A stretch of 64,000 bases of DNA from Spirosoma telluris (GCA_003259005.1 QLII01000001.1:5757001-5821000), one strand, 5' to 3'. Shown: positions 7,845-17,775, counted from the stretch's first letter. Notes: generated by a model from the sequence alone, not told the origin. Numbers and translations are program-made.

Positions 7845-9090
7845 TCACAGTTTCCATAACCTCGCCGATTGGGCGGGCCTCTGGAAAAAAGCTGATAAGT
7901 TTAAGGAGAATCCCTTCTACAACTGCATCCGGACAAGAAGCTCCGCAGGTAAGCAATACCGTAATGGGCTGTAAGCCATCTGCTTGAGGAATAAAGTCTT
8001 CCGTAACAATTTCCTGCTTTGAATGAGCGTCGAAATGGCAAATAAGCTTGTCAGACAGGATTTTTTGTTCTGATTCAATGAAATAAGTTGGCAGTTTTTC
8101 TTCGCAGAGTTCAACAATATGCGAGGTGTTGGAGGAATTATAACCACCCGCTACAATCGCAAAATTGGCCCGCTCGGGAGGATGTGGATAGGTAAGAAGT
8201 GCGTACGTCGCATCCTGATTATCGTTGGTGGCGTAACAAAGCGTGTCGCGAGTGTTTGCAAAGTGATCGTCAATAGAATTGTCCGCTAAGCCATATTTCT
8301 GAATCATTATCTGTTTCAAATAATCGGCAATGCTCTGAGTATCTGAGGCTAGCATGGTCGTCTGATTCACAACGCCAATTCGTTCTAAGTCGCGGCCTGG
8401 GTCAAAACCAACCGAATATTGATTCGCAAACTCGGCGTAAAATGCATCTGCGGGCAACTCGCCTAACATGTACTTTGCCAACCGCTGGGTTTGTGCCATA
8501 TCTTTCACAACAACCGTTGGCGCCCCTTCTTTGCTGTGCGAGAAGGTAGCACGGGTTTCTTCGTGACTAGGCTTTCCATGAACAATAACCGTATAATTTT
8601 TCTGTCCGATTTGACCTGCCTTGTTCCAGACTTTCTCAACAAACGGGCAGGTAGTGTCATACTTTGCCACATCTAATCCTAAGGATTTCAATTGATTCTG
8701 CGTTTCCAGGGTTGTACCAAATGCTGGAATGATCACAACATCATCGGGCTTAAGATCAGACCAGGGAATAAGTTGTTCTCCCTTGGTATCCATAATGAAA
8801 CGTACTCCCCGATCCTGTAAGTCGGCATTGACATCGGGATTGTGGATCATTTCACTCAACAGGAATATGCGTTTGTCCGGGTTTTCGGCGATAGCTTTGT
8901 AAGCAATTTCAACGGCATTTTCAACTCCGTAACAAAAGCCGAAGTGCCGGGCAATCATGATCCGAATAGGGCCAAAATCAAGTACGGTAGGTGTAAAGTC
9001 TCGTTTGAGCTTATCTCGTTTCCGCCGAAATTCTTTCAGGGGAGTAATGATGCTGCTACGATAATAGTCGGGTATGTCAAACGATTTCAT
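7837..9090 (-). CDS. ispH: 4-hydroxy-3-methylbut-2-enyl diphosphate reductase, long form
   Basis: IspH (LytB) makes IPP and DMAPP in the last step of the MEP isoprenoid pathway, using a 4Fe-4S cluster. The start MKSFDIPDYYRSS at 9090 gives 417 residues, against roughly 280-320 for the common bacterial form. The three cluster cysteines are visible in RHFGFCYGVENAV (Cys53), YDTTCPFVEKV (Cys148) and RDTLCYATNDNQ (Cys285). Extra sequence is an N-terminal 45-residue extension and insertions in the second half. A TCGASCPDA motif near residue 381 adds two more cysteines. The size resembles the plant and cyanobacterial type. The open frame upstream of 9090 shows no family similarity. Confidence 0.93.
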   Translation of the reverse strand: MKSFDIPDYYRSSIITPLKEFRRKRDKLKRDFTPTVLDFGPIRIMIARHFGFCYGVENAVEIAYKAIAENPDKRIFLLSEMIHNPDVNADLQDRGVRFIMDTKGEQLIPWSDLKPDDVVIIPAFGTTLETQNQLKSLGLDVAKYDTTCPFVEKVWNKAGQIGQKNYTVIVHGKPSHEETRATFSHSKEGAPTVVVKDMAQTQRLAKYMLGELPADAFYAEFANQYSVGFDPGRDLERIGVVNQTTMLASDTQSIADYLKQIMIQKYGLADNSIDDHFANTRDTLCYATNDNQDATYALLTYPHPPERANFAIVAGGYNSSNTSHIVELCEEKLPTYFIESEQKILSDKLICHFDAHSKQEIVTEDFIPQADGLQPITVLLTCGASCPDAVVEGILLKLISFFPEARPIGEVMETVMQ

Positions 9091-9214
9091 TGGCAGAAAG
9101 AGCGAAAGAGCGAAAAAGCGAAATCCGGCTACCAGAGCGGAGTGACACGGAAATCTATTGCTTGACTCGATCAGTTTAATAACAGAACAAAGAGGTAAAT
9201 GGCTCGGTTCACTG

Positions 9215-9222
9215 CAAAGGTA
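9215..9222 (-). promoter_or_regulatory. Candidate -7 element of ispH
   Basis: TACCTTTG on the minus strand fits TAnnTTTG. It would give a leader of about 120 nt before the ATG at 9090. That leader ends with three near-identical copies of TTTCGCTC-like units (+ strand about 9098-9122). No clear -33 element was seen. Confidence 0.4.
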
Positions 9223-9398
9223 GCGACTAGATGTATTGATTTGTAGTCTGTTAGTCAATCCTGTTTCATGTAGTATAATCACAGGGTAGACAGCATTAAC
9301 ATTGTTAAACGCAACAGCGAGGCCATCCGGGTAATTTGGCACTTTCTTTTATATTTGGCTTTAGTTCATGCAACCTTCTCTAAGCCAATTTATTGCTC

Positions 9399-10679
9399 AT
9401 GTTATCTGCTAATATTACTTCGGCCAGCCCGTGGGCCTGGTGGCAAAAGTTTTTATTTCGTTTCTGCTGTATTTATGTCCTGCTGTATATGACTCCCTGG
9501 ACATGGCTTAGCGACATACCCATTTTGAGCTTAATTGGCGAATATTATGGCAAAGCAGAGGAGCAGCTTGTTAATCTTGCCAATACCTATATTTTTCACG
9601 TCAAAGACGTCTTGGTTCCGCTGAATGGCAGCGGAGATACCTCGTATGGATACGCGCAATTATATTTCTTTATCCTGACTGCCACTATAGGATTAATTCT
9701 TTGGACGCTTTTCGATAAACGCAAAAATTACGACACCGCTTATTACTGGCTGCTGGTTTTGATTCGGTATTATGTGGCTATGGTGGCACTGAGGTACGGA
9801 ATTATCAAGCTGTTTGGGCAGCAAATGATATTTCCTTCATTGAGTGCGTTGGCTACCCCATTAGGCGATTTATTGCCCATGCGTTTCTCCTGGTATTTTA
9901 TTGGCTACTCAACACCCTATCAGTTTTTTTCGGGGGCGGTTGAGGTGCTGGCTGGGTTACTGCTCCTGTTCCGCCGTACCAGTACGTTGGGTGCATTTAT
10001 AGCCGCCAGTGTGTTTCTTAATGTCATGATGATGAATCTGTGCTATGACATCCCCGTCAAACTCTTTTCCATTCACTTGTTTCTATTCAGCAATTTACTG
10101 TTGATCGGGGATGGGAAGCGCCTGCTTAATTTCTTCGTTTTCAACAAACCAACGGAACCAACTTCTCATATTACCCTGCCACAGAAATGGATGCGAACAA
10201 CGCAAATAGCTCTGAAGGTCGCTTTTGCCGGATTGTTTTTGGTCATGCCTCTATTTGGTTCCTATCAGAGAGCATTCGAAGTGGGTGATTCGCCCAAGAC
10301 TAAGAAACTGACAAGTGGCTTTTTTGCGGTTGATCAATTTAAGGGAAATATGGCTGATAGCTTACGCTGGAAAGATGTTGTTTTTGAAGCCACTAACGCA
10401 GGCAGTATTCAAACCGCTGACACCTTGTTCAGACAGCGGTATCGTAGAGGCTATTTTAGTTACGCGCTTGATTCACTGAAGCAAACAATCGCTTTCAAAA
10501 AGTTTGCTACCGATTCTACGGCCTTGTTTACACTGCAATACACCATGCCGGATACCAATCACATTGTATTGCAGGGGAAAATCAGAAACGATTCAGTTAT
10601 CGTAGGACTTAAACGTCAGAAGCGACATTTTCAATTGGCGGAACGGCAATTCCACTGGCTCTCCGAAGCAAACCGATAA
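9399..10679 (+). CDS. Multi-pass membrane protein, DoxX-like, function unknown
   Basis: A 426-residue protein with about seven to eight hydrophobic segments in its first 260 residues (for example FLFRFCCIYVLLYM, YFFILTATIGLILWTLF and FFSGAVEVLAGLLLLF) and a soluble C-terminal part of about 150 residues. The block YQFFSGAVEVLAGLLLLFRRTSTLGAF recalls DoxX-type membrane proteins, but the match is by eye and weak. The ATG at 9399 follows a TATATTTG element at 9350-9357. It is a single gene, divergent from ispH. Confidence 0.65.
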   Translation: MLSANITSASPWAWWQKFLFRFCCIYVLLYMTPWTWLSDIPILSLIGEYYGKAEEQLVNLANTYIFHVKDVLVPLNGSGDTSYGYAQLYFFILTATIGLILWTLFDKRKNYDTAYYWLLVLIRYYVAMVALRYGIIKLFGQQMIFPSLSALATPLGDLLPMRFSWYFIGYSTPYQFFSGAVEVLAGLLLLFRRTSTLGAFIAASVFLNVMMMNLCYDIPVKLFSIHLFLFSNLLLIGDGKRLLNFFVFNKPTEPTSHITLPQKWMRTTQIALKVAFAGLFLVMPLFGSYQRAFEVGDSPKTKKLTSGFFAVDQFKGNMADSLRWKDVVFEATNAGSIQTADTLFRQRYRRGYFSYALDSLKQTIAFKKFATDSTALFTLQYTMPDTNHIVLQGKIRNDSVIVGLKRQKRHFQLAERQFHWLSEANR

Positions 10680-10699
10680 AGGTGGGCCAGTGTGATAGA

Positions 10700-10800
10700 T
10701 AATTGGGCTGGATTCGATTCTATTGATTCTTTGGGTTCTGTTGATATAAGTTGTTGTTTTTCAGTATAATAGAATCATAGAATCCAAAGGATCAACTCTA
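10700..10800. terminator. Imperfect palindrome of GATTCT words between convergent genes
   Basis: The left half carries repeated GATTCT/TTCTGTTGAT words and the right half carries TAGAATCATAGAATCC and GGATCAAC, roughly the reverse complement. The same vocabulary recurs at 49990-50060 and 63061-63145. It is probably a bidirectional terminator. Confidence 0.5.
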
Positions 10801-10821
10801 ATTCAGCCTACTTACTTACAA

Positions 10822-12345
10822 CTACAGCTCAAGAACTTTACCCAGAATATCATCCAGGTATTCCCGCGAATTGGCTAAGCGTGGTACTTTGTGCTGGCCG
10901 CCCAACTTGCCGCGCTGTTTCATCCAGGCGTAGAATGTGCCCGGTTGTACAACATGAATACGAGGCCGTTTGAGCACCATATCATTATAACGTTTGGCGT
11001 CGTAATCCGAGTTGATTTGCCGAAGGGTTTCGTCCAGAATCTGGTTAAATCGCTGTTGATTATCAGGTTCTTGCGTGAATTCAATGACCCATTCGTGGCA
11101 GCCATTGGCACCATTGCTCATGTAAACGGGCCCGGCCGTATAATCGGCAATAATAGCGCCGGTAGCTTCGCAGGCGCGTGTAATGGCCGTTTCGGCATTT
11201 TCAACGATGACTTCTTCGCCAAAGGCATTGATAAAATGCTTTGTTCGACCACTAACTTTTAGCCGGTGCGGGTAGAGGGATGTAAATCGAACCGTATCGC
11301 CCACTTTATAGCGCCATAAACCGCCATTCGTCGAAACCACAAGGGCGTAGTTTTTATCTAACTCAACTTCGTCGATGGTCAATGCGGTTGGAAAAGGCTG
11401 GTCGGCTTCGTGAAAAGGAACAAATTCGTAGAAGATGCCGTAGTCGAGCATCAATAGCATTTCGCCCACGCGACTCAGGTCATCCTGAATCGCGAAGAAG
11501 CCTTCTGAAGCATTATAAACTTCCTGATACCGTACCGTTGATGATGGGAAAACCTGCTGCTGAAACAACTCACGATACGGTTGAAAATTAACCGCGCCGT
11601 GCATCATAACCTCAAAATTTGGCCAGACTTCCAGAATATTCGATTTGCCTGTGCGCGATAGAATTTTGTCGATCAGCACCATGCCCCAGGTGGGTACACC
11701 CAGCATACTCGTCACGTTTTCCTGAGAGGTGATTTCGGCCATCAACTCCAGTTTCGCTTCCCATTCGTCCATGAGCGCGACCTGAATAGAAGGCGTGCGG
11801 ATATACTGGGCCCAACTGGGCAGGTTTTTCATAACCACTGCCGATACATCGCCCGATGCGCTATTGGTACTGTATGGATTTTGATGAAGACTACCGCCGA
11901 TAGATAGTCCTTTGCCTTCAAACGCCCGACTACCGGGGTTGTTGGCAACATAGAGGGCCATCATGTCCTTGCCGCCTTTGAAATGACTTTCATCCAGCGA
12001 CTCGGTTGTGACGGGAATGAATTTGCTACGAGCATTGGTCGTACCCGAGGATTTGGCAAACCAGCGAACAGGCGAGGGCCAGAGCACCTTATTTTCGCCT
12101 TTCATGACCCGCTCAATGTAGGGAAACAAGTCCTCGTAACTCGAAACAGGCACCTGTTGCTGAAAATCCCGAACGGTCTGGATGGCGTTATAGTGATATT
12201 TTCTCCCCCATTCTGTTCGACGACCGGCCCGGATCAGTTGATTAAAAATCGTTTGTTGCACCACGCCTGGCTGTTTCATCATTGCCTCAATGCGTGGCAA
12301 TCGTCGTTGTAGGAGCCATTTAAGCGTAGTGTTAAGGACAGTCAT
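10822..12345 (-). CDS. GH3 auxin-responsive promoter family protein (acyl-adenylating enzyme)
   Basis: A 507-residue cytoplasmic protein starting MTVLNTTLKWLLQRR. It belongs to the GH3 family, in plants acyl-acid amido synthetases that adenylate a small carboxylic acid and join it to an amino acid. Visible motifs are RWFAKSSGTTNARSKFIPVT (ATP-binding SSGTT, about residue 105), YNASEGFFAIQDD in the middle and YRYKVGD-like RYKVGDTVRF further on. GH3 proteins are common in Bacteroidota, but their substrates are unknown. The start six codons inside the longest open frame is chosen to fit the family. It is followed by the gene for a glycerophosphodiesterase in the reverse direction of reading order, with the same orientation. 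Confidence 0.88.
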   Translation of the reverse strand: MTVLNTTLKWLLQRRLPRIEAMMKQPGVVQQTIFNQLIRAGRRTEWGRKYHYNAIQTVRDFQQQVPVSSYEDLFPYIERVMKGENKVLWPSPVRWFAKSSGTTNARSKFIPVTTESLDESHFKGGKDMMALYVANNPGSRAFEGKGLSIGGSLHQNPYSTNSASGDVSAVVMKNLPSWAQYIRTPSIQVALMDEWEAKLELMAEITSQENVTSMLGVPTWGMVLIDKILSRTGKSNILEVWPNFEVMMHGAVNFQPYRELFQQQVFPSSTVRYQEVYNASEGFFAIQDDLSRVGEMLLMLDYGIFYEFVPFHEADQPFPTALTIDEVELDKNYALVVSTNGGLWRYKVGDTVRFTSLYPHRLKVSGRTKHFINAFGEEVIVENAETAITRACEATGAIIADYTAGPVYMSNGANGCHEWVIEFTQEPDNQQRFNQILDETLRQINSDYDAKRYNDMVLKRPRIHVVQPGTFYAWMKQRGKLGGQHKVPRLANSREYLDDILGKVLEL

Positions 12346-12416
12346 AGGGGCTAAAAATAGCATAAACTAACCGTATTGAACGAGTTAGCGATACAAATTT
12401 AATCGTATGGGTTGAT

Positions 12417-13313
12417 TTATAAACCGCTGGCGCGGTCAGGATAATCAGTAATTAAGCCATCGACTCCCCATCCTTTCAGTCGATTCATGTCGTCGCGCTG
12501 ATTTATTGTCCAGGGAATAACTTTAATCCCCTGCTCGTGCAGCCAGGCAATTTTATGCTGACTGAGTAGTCGGTAATAGGGACTATAAATATCGGGTTTA
12601 AAGCCAAGTACGTCTAAATTCTTCTCTGGACTGCGAAGGTTTTCTACCAAAGCGGATAGCCTGACTTTGGGATACTTACCTTCGTCGGCACCTTTTTTCC
12701 ATTGTTTCAATACGGTAAAGTCAAAACTTTGAATTGTTACCCGCTCCAGGCGTTCTGGCAAGAGGTGTTTTTTTAGAATGGCCTGCACGAGATCACAGAA
12801 CACAACTGGTTCGGGTTGGCTTTTGTTATATTCAGACGCTTCGCTTTTGAGTTCGATATTATATGAAAACAGAGGTAAATTGTTGGCTTTGCGGTACGCT
12901 TCGGCTTGTTCGATCACCTCGCTCAGGAGCGGCTTATAGGCTTTCAGTTTTAGCTGCTCCGGATAGGCAGCATTACCCGCTGAACCAACATCGTAGCGTT
13001 TGATCTCGTCATAATTCATCCGATATAAGACCAGATTTTTCTGGTCTTTTTTATCCACAGGTTTTCCATCTGGGGCAATGCTGAAGGCCGCATTGAAATA
13101 CGGGTCATGCGAAACAACTACCTGATTGTCTTTACTGATGACCACGTCCATTTCTAAGGTCGTGACGCCAAGGTCAAGGGCTTTCAAAAAAGCGGGGAGC
13201 GTATTTTCGGGTAGTAGACCCCGGCAACCCCGGTGCCCCTGTAAATCAAATGCAGGGGGTGGTTGAATGAGAGCACTACCAGTCATACAGAAAAGGAAAA
13301 AAAGGACACGCAT
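12417..13313 (-). CDS. Glycerophosphodiester phosphodiesterase family protein
   Basis: A 298-residue secreted enzyme that hydrolyses glycerophosphodiesters to glycerol-3-phosphate and an alcohol. The start MRVLFFLFCMTGSALIQ gives a signal peptide. Catalytic motifs are LQGHRGCRGLLPENTLPAF at about residues 24-43 (His-Arg pair), LEMDVVISKDNQVVVSHD at about 54-72 (acidic metal ligands and the second His), and the C-terminal WTINQRDDMNRL and VDGLITDYPD of the TIM barrel. It lies upstream of the GH3 gene on the same strand with a gap of about 70 nt, so the two may be co-transcribed. Confidence 0.93.
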   Translation of the reverse strand: MRVLFFLFCMTGSALIQPPPAFDLQGHRGCRGLLPENTLPAFLKALDLGVTTLEMDVVISKDNQVVVSHDPYFNAAFSIAPDGKPVDKKDQKNLVLYRMNYDEIKRYDVGSAGNAAYPEQLKLKAYKPLLSEVIEQAEAYRKANNLPLFSYNIELKSEASEYNKSQPEPVVFCDLVQAILKKHLLPERLERVTIQSFDFTVLKQWKKGADEGKYPKVRLSALVENLRSPEKNLDVLGFKPDIYSPYYRLLSQHKIAWLHEQGIKVIPWTINQRDDMNRLKGWGVDGLITDYPDRASGL

Positions 13314-13535
13314 ACAACAGAGGTGTAGACTCAAAAATACGATTTCTTTTAGCTTAACTTTCCTTTTTGTTATCCCTCACAACCAGAATTTATAGATACT
13401 GCATTCTGAAAATTGAGGAAACGGGCATTCTTTCTATATTTAAGAACGATTTGCTTGTTTAAAAATAGGACTATTTTTTAGTTGATCAGTACAATACTAA
13501 ACTTGCAACACGACTCGCTCACCTTCACATGACTC

Positions 13536-15960
13536 ATGCGCTACACAAAAGCAATAATTAGTTCTCTGCTTACCATCCTGCTTATCTGGGCACTTAACCG
13601 ACCCTGGGGAGTATTCCGGCCTTTGGCCCTCTTCTAAGTCCGTTTGTAGGTTTCTGGCAAAATGCCGAAGCCGTGACTACTACAGACGAAGAAATTACCC
13701 TTAATGGAACGAAAGCACCCGTTACCGTCATCTTCGATGATTTAGCCATTCCGCATGTTTTCGCCCAAAACGATCATGATGCCTATTTCGCTCAGGGGTA
13801 TTTAACGGCCCGAGACCGGCTTTGGCAGATGGAATTTCAAACCCACGCAGCCGCCGGACGCGTCTCTGAATTAGTAGGCGACAAAGCACTGGAACTGGAT
13901 CGATTCAACCGACACTTAGGGATGGGCTTCGGGGCAGAAAAAGCCGTGAAGGCGATGATGCTCGACCCCCGCTCCCGCGAATCGGTTGAGGCTTATACGG
14001 CAGGTGTTAATGCGTATATTAAGCAACTAAAACCGGCAAGCTATCCGCTCGAATATAAATTGTTAGGCTACGCCCCCGAACCCTGGCAACCCCTTAAGTG
14101 CGCTTATTTTCTTAAATACATGTCGGGTGTACTGGCATTGGGTGCCGATGACCTGAATATGAGTAACGTACTGAAAAAGTACGGCACAGTTGTCACTGCC
14201 GATCTTTTTCCGGACTACCCCTTCCGGGAAGATCCCATTATTCCAGTTGGTACTAAATGGGATTTCACTCCTGTCAAAATACCTGCCGTACCTGCTACTA
14301 TACTGCCCGATAAGAAGTCAGTAGCCATGAATTGGCCGGAACAGGACCCGACAATCGGGAGCAATAACTGGGCGGTTGGACCGCAGAAATCGGCATCGGG
14401 TTACCCAATTCTGGCTAATGACCCTCACCTGTCGCTGAGTTTGCCTTCGATCTGGTATCAGATGCAACTCGTAACCCCGACAATGAATGTATATGGGGCC
14501 ACTATGCCGGGTTCGCCGGGTGTTATTATTGGATTCAATAAGCAAGTGGCCTGGGGCGTTACGAACGTGGGAGCCGATGTATTGGATTTTTACCAGATTC
14601 GGTTTAAAGATGCTTCTCGTCGGGAGTATTGGCACGATAATAAATGGAAGGCCGTTAGCCGTCGGTTAGAAGTGATTAAAGTAAAGGGTATGCCCGATGT
14701 TGTCGATACGGTCTTATATACCCATCACGGTCCTATTATGTATGAAGTAGGGCAGAAGCCCTTTGCCAAAAATGTTCCTGTGGGCTATGCCGCTCGTTGG
14801 ATTGCACACGAAGCTTCAAACGATTTCCTGACATACTACCTGCTCGATCGTGCCAAAAATCATGACGACTATCGACAAGCGCTGAGCTATTATGGGGCAC
14901 CCGCACAAAATTTCGTTTTTGCTGATACCGCTAAAGATATTGCTATCTCACCCAATGGACGTTTCCCGCTCAAATGGAAAGACCAGGGTAAGTTTTTGCT
15001 GGACGGAACCAATCCCGCTCATGACTGGCAAGGCTGGATTCCGGCAGCACAGAACCCGCATGTAAAAAATCCACCCAGAGGTTTTGTTAGTTCCGCTAAT
15101 CAGTCGTCTACTGATCCAACCTATCCTTATTATATCAACTGGCAATTTGCTCCATCTGAGCGTGGTACCCGGATCAATCAACGCTTAACCGCTATGCAGA
15201 AGGCCACGCCCGATAGTTTGCGCGCTTTGCAAAATGATAACTTTAACCTACAGGCCGCTAACGCATTGCCGGTGCTGTTACCCTATATACAGGAGAAGGG
15301 TTATCGAGTGAGCAGAAAAAGGCTTTTGACAGCATCAAAAAATGGCGCTATAACAATGACATCGCTGAAATCGGGCCGACCATTTTTACGGAGTGGATGC
15401 GTCAATATCTGGATGGTGTTTGGAAAGATGATTTCCCCAGTAATGACACGACCACGTTGCGCTACCCAAGTTTCGACCGGACGTTGCATATGGCAGAGAA
15501 AGAGCCAAACGCTCACTGGTTCGATGATATAACTACTCCCGCAAAGGAAACGATTGGTAGTGTATTGACCCAAAGCTTTCGAGGGGCCGTTGATTCACTA
15601 ACTCGGCAGCATGGCAATATGGGTACGGCCTGGCAATGGGGACCGCATAAAGCTACTCGGATTACCCACTTAGCCCGACTGGATGCCCTCAGTGCGCTGA
15701 ACGTACAAATTGGGGGAGGACGAAGTGTAGTCAATGCCACCAGTGAACGACATGGCCCATCCTGGCGAATGGTGGTAGCCTTAGGGCCAACACCCAAAGC
15801 CTATGGTGTCTATCCAGGTGGGCAGTCAGGTAATCCGGGTAGCCCCAATTACCTGAATATGCTTGAAACCTGGCGAACGGGCCAACTGAATGAGTTGCTG
15901 TATCTGCAATCGGCTCAGGATAAGCATCCCAGAATTAAGAGGAAGATGACGTTGAAGTAG
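13536..15960 (+). CDS. Penicillin acylase family protein (Ntn hydrolase) with two frame breaks
   Basis: A member of the penicillin/AHL acylase family: exported, self-cleaved into two chains and cleaving amide bonds. Its start MRYTKAIISSLLTILLIWAL at 13536 gives a membrane or signal segment. The conserved DDLAIPHVFAQND and ARDRLWQMEFQTHAAAGR blocks follow. The beta chain should begin at the Ser of IGSNNWAVGPQKS (codon 14360-14362), the nucleophile. The frame breaks at G runs 13606-13609 and 15298-15300; adding one G at each gives WGSIPAFGPLLSP and GLSSEQKKAFDSI and a continuous protein of 808 residues. The natural substrate is unknown. Confidence 0.87.
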
Positions 15961-16015
15961 TGCGGCTGGAAAGCCACAAGGTCAATTAACTTATAAAAGC
16001 GGCTTTCCTGCCGCA
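15961..16015 (+). terminator. Hairpin after the penicillin-acylase-family gene
   Basis: Arms 15961-15975 and 16001-16015 match at 14 of 15 positions (TGCGGC...GAAAGCC). The left arm starts right after the stop codon. No long T tract follows and the next gene starts 8 nt later, so it may attenuate rather than stop transcription. Confidence 0.45.
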
Positions 16016-16022
16016 TAACCCG

Positions 16023-16400
16023 ATGATTCAAATTATTCTGATTGCTATTCTTAGCCTGCTGGCTCAATTAGTATTTCCCTGGTGGAGTTTGGCTATTGTT
16101 GCGTTTCTGGTATGTTTCTGGCGTAGCTCAAGTGCAGGCCAGTCGTTTTTCGCTGGCTTTTATGGCGTAGCGCTGGTATGGCTAATTTATGCTATTTTTC
16201 TTCATTCACGTACCGATGGCGTTTTTACGGGCCGAATGAGTGAATTGCTCTTTAAAACGAATAGCGCTGTTCTTCCCGGACTAGTAACGGCTATCGTCGG
16301 TGGACTGATAGGCGGGTTCGCTGGACTATCCGGTTACTTTGTCAAACAGGCTACCGGGAATCAACCAGTAGAGCGTGCTGCTGGACGATCTCGCTCATAA
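16023..16400 (+). CDS. Small membrane protein, function unknown
   Basis: A 125-residue protein with about four hydrophobic segments: IILIAILSLLAQLVFPWW, AIVAFLVCFW, GFYGVALVWLIYAIFL and GLVTAIVGGLIGGFAGLSGYF. The C-terminus is short and basic. No family was recognised. It lies between the acylase gene and the ompH-like gene on the same strand, but the latter has its own promoter element, so co-transcription is more likely with the acylase. Confidence 0.7.
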   Translation: MIQIILIAILSLLAQLVFPWWSLAIVAFLVCFWRSSSAGQSFFAGFYGVALVWLIYAIFLHSRTDGVFTGRMSELLFKTNSAVLPGLVTAIVGGLIGGFAGLSGYFVKQATGNQPVERAAGRSRS

Positions 16401-16415
16401 TTCGATAATTCCCTC

Positions 16416-16423
16416 TACCTTTG
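16416..16423 (+). promoter_or_regulatory. Candidate -7 element of the ompH-like gene
   Basis: TACCTTTG matches TAnnTTTG and lies 35 nt before the GTG start at 16458. The upstream TTTG element is not obvious. Confidence 0.4.
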
Positions 16424-16457
16424 TAGAATAAACTGATAACTAACTGATTCATTTCCT

Positions 16458-17057
16458 GTGAAGAATGCCTCGTTGATTCTAAACGTCATCCTGACGATTG
16501 CCGTAGCTGTACTGTACTACCTGCATTTTAAAGGCGCTCAGCCTGAATCGGCGGCTCCCGCCGTAACCACACCTGCCGAAGCGAAAGGCAAATCCATTGT
16601 CTATGTGAACGTTGATTCACTACTTACTAAATACGAATACTTTAAAGACACCCAGAAAGTACTTGAAAGCAAGCGGTTCCAGTTAGAAAACGATCTTGCT
16701 GGTAAAGGCCGGAACCTGCAGAACAAAGTAACATTTTTCCAGCAACGGGCTGCCACGATGACGCAGGAGCAAGGCCGTGCTACCGAAGCGGCTCTTCAGA
16801 AAGAACAACAAGATATTCTGGCTTATCGGGAGCGTGCTGCGCAAAGTCTGGCTGTAGAAGAACAGACTAAAAACAAACAGTTATACGACCAGATTTACGA
16901 TTATCTGAAAAAGATAAATGGTCAGAACAAATACGAGTTTGTATTGGGCTACACCAAAGGCGGAGGTATCCTATTTGCCGATCCTTCAGTCGATCAGACG
17001 AAAGCAATTCTGGATGGCCTGAACAAAGAATACACGGCCAAACAAACAAAGAAATAA
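16458..17057 (+). CDS. OmpH/Skp family periplasmic chaperone-like protein
   Basis: A 199-residue protein starting at a GTG. One N-terminal membrane or signal segment (residues 5-22, ASLILNVILTIAVAVLYY) is followed by a low-complexity Ala/Pro stretch. The Skp-like domain comes next: IVYVNVDSLLTKYEYFKD, a long coiled-coil arm (about 75-145, rich in Gln, Glu and Lys), and KYEFVLGYTKGGGILFADPS near the C-terminus. Family members hold unfolded outer-membrane proteins in the periplasm. Here the N-terminus looks like an uncleaved anchor, so the protein may stay on the inner membrane. Confidence 0.88.
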   Translation: MKNASLILNVILTIAVAVLYYLHFKGAQPESAAPAVTTPAEAKGKSIVYVNVDSLLTKYEYFKDTQKVLESKRFQLENDLAGKGRNLQNKVTFFQQRAATMTQEQGRATEAALQKEQQDILAYRERAAQSLAVEEQTKNKQLYDQIYDYLKKINGQNKYEFVLGYTKGGGILFADPSVDQTKAILDGLNKEYTAKQTKK

Positions 17058-17087
17058 CCTTCGTTTTACAAAAACGCTCAACAATTG

Positions 17088-17136
17088 AAACCCGGTTTGC
17101 TGAACAGCAGTGTTCAATGAGCCGGGTTTGTTTTTG
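17088..17136 (+). terminator. Rho-independent terminator after the ompH-like gene
   Basis: Arms 17088-17106 and 17111-17129 pair at about 15 of 19 positions (AAACCCGG...CCGGGTTT) and are followed by GTTTTTGC, a short T tract. Confidence 0.7.
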
Positions 17137-17207
17137 CACTAGAGTACAAATTTCTTTTCCTGATACAAACCTCATTTACATTTCCAGTGTTCTTGGACTT
17201 ACCCGGT

Positions 17208-17215
17208 TACCTTTG
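17208..17215 (+). promoter_or_regulatory. Candidate -7 element of smpB
   Basis: TACCTTTG fits the consensus and lies about 100 nt before the smpB ATG. The -33 element is unclear. Confidence 0.4.
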
Positions 17216-17313
17216 TAGCCCCATTAACCTATTTTGGCGTATTGCTTTCTACTGTCAACCCACCTGACAATTAGGTTGCCATACACCATATATCCTACTT
17301 CCTACATAAATAT

Positions 17314-17775
17314 ATGGCTTCTGCTTCTATTGTTAAACAAGTTGATATTCGGAATCGACGAGCCTCGTTTGAGTATGCGTTTCTGGATAATTATACGGCT
17401 GGTATCGTGCTGACCGGAACTGAAATTAAGTCGGTTCGGCAGGGGAAAGTGAATTTACAGGACGCTTATTGCCTGATTCATAATGACGAAATGTACATAC
17501 GACAAATGAGTATTGCTGTATATACCGAAGGTACCCATTATAACCATGAACCCCTTCGTGATCGTAAGCTTTTGCTTACCAAACGGGAGATTAAACGGCT
17601 TACTGAGAAACTAAAAGATCAGGGCTTGACGATTGTCCCCATCAGGCTCTTTACCAACGAAAGAGGTTTCGCCAAAGTCGAAATTGCGTTGGCAAAAGGT
17701 AAAAAACTTTACGATAAACGCGATAGTATTAAAGAGCGTGAAGTAGAGCGCGATCTGCAACGGGAACGGTATTGA
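17314..17775 (+). CDS. smpB: SsrA-binding protein SmpB
   Basis: SmpB binds tmRNA and delivers it to stalled ribosomes for trans-translation. The 153-residue protein has the family blocks NRRASFEYAFLDNYTAGIVLTGTEIKS (split here at residues 10-36), VNLQDAYCLIHNDEMYIRQM and the basic C-terminal tail KGKKLYDKRDSIKEREVERD, which mimics the missing codon-anticodon part in the ribosome. The length is normal. The start MASASIVKQVDIRN is the only reasonable ATG. It has its own promoter element and is followed by a long palindrome. The ssrA gene is not in this window. Confidence 0.97.
   Translation: MASASIVKQVDIRNRRASFEYAFLDNYTAGIVLTGTEIKSVRQGKVNLQDAYCLIHNDEMYIRQMSIAVYTEGTHYNHEPLRDRKLLLTKREIKRLTEKLKDQGLTIVPIRLFTNERGFAKVEIALAKGKKLYDKRDSIKEREVERDLQRERY

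Noticed and set aside
9098..9122. Short tandem GAAAGAGC-like repeats before ispH as a regulatory repeat array
   Set aside because: Only three imperfect copies; too few to support a function.
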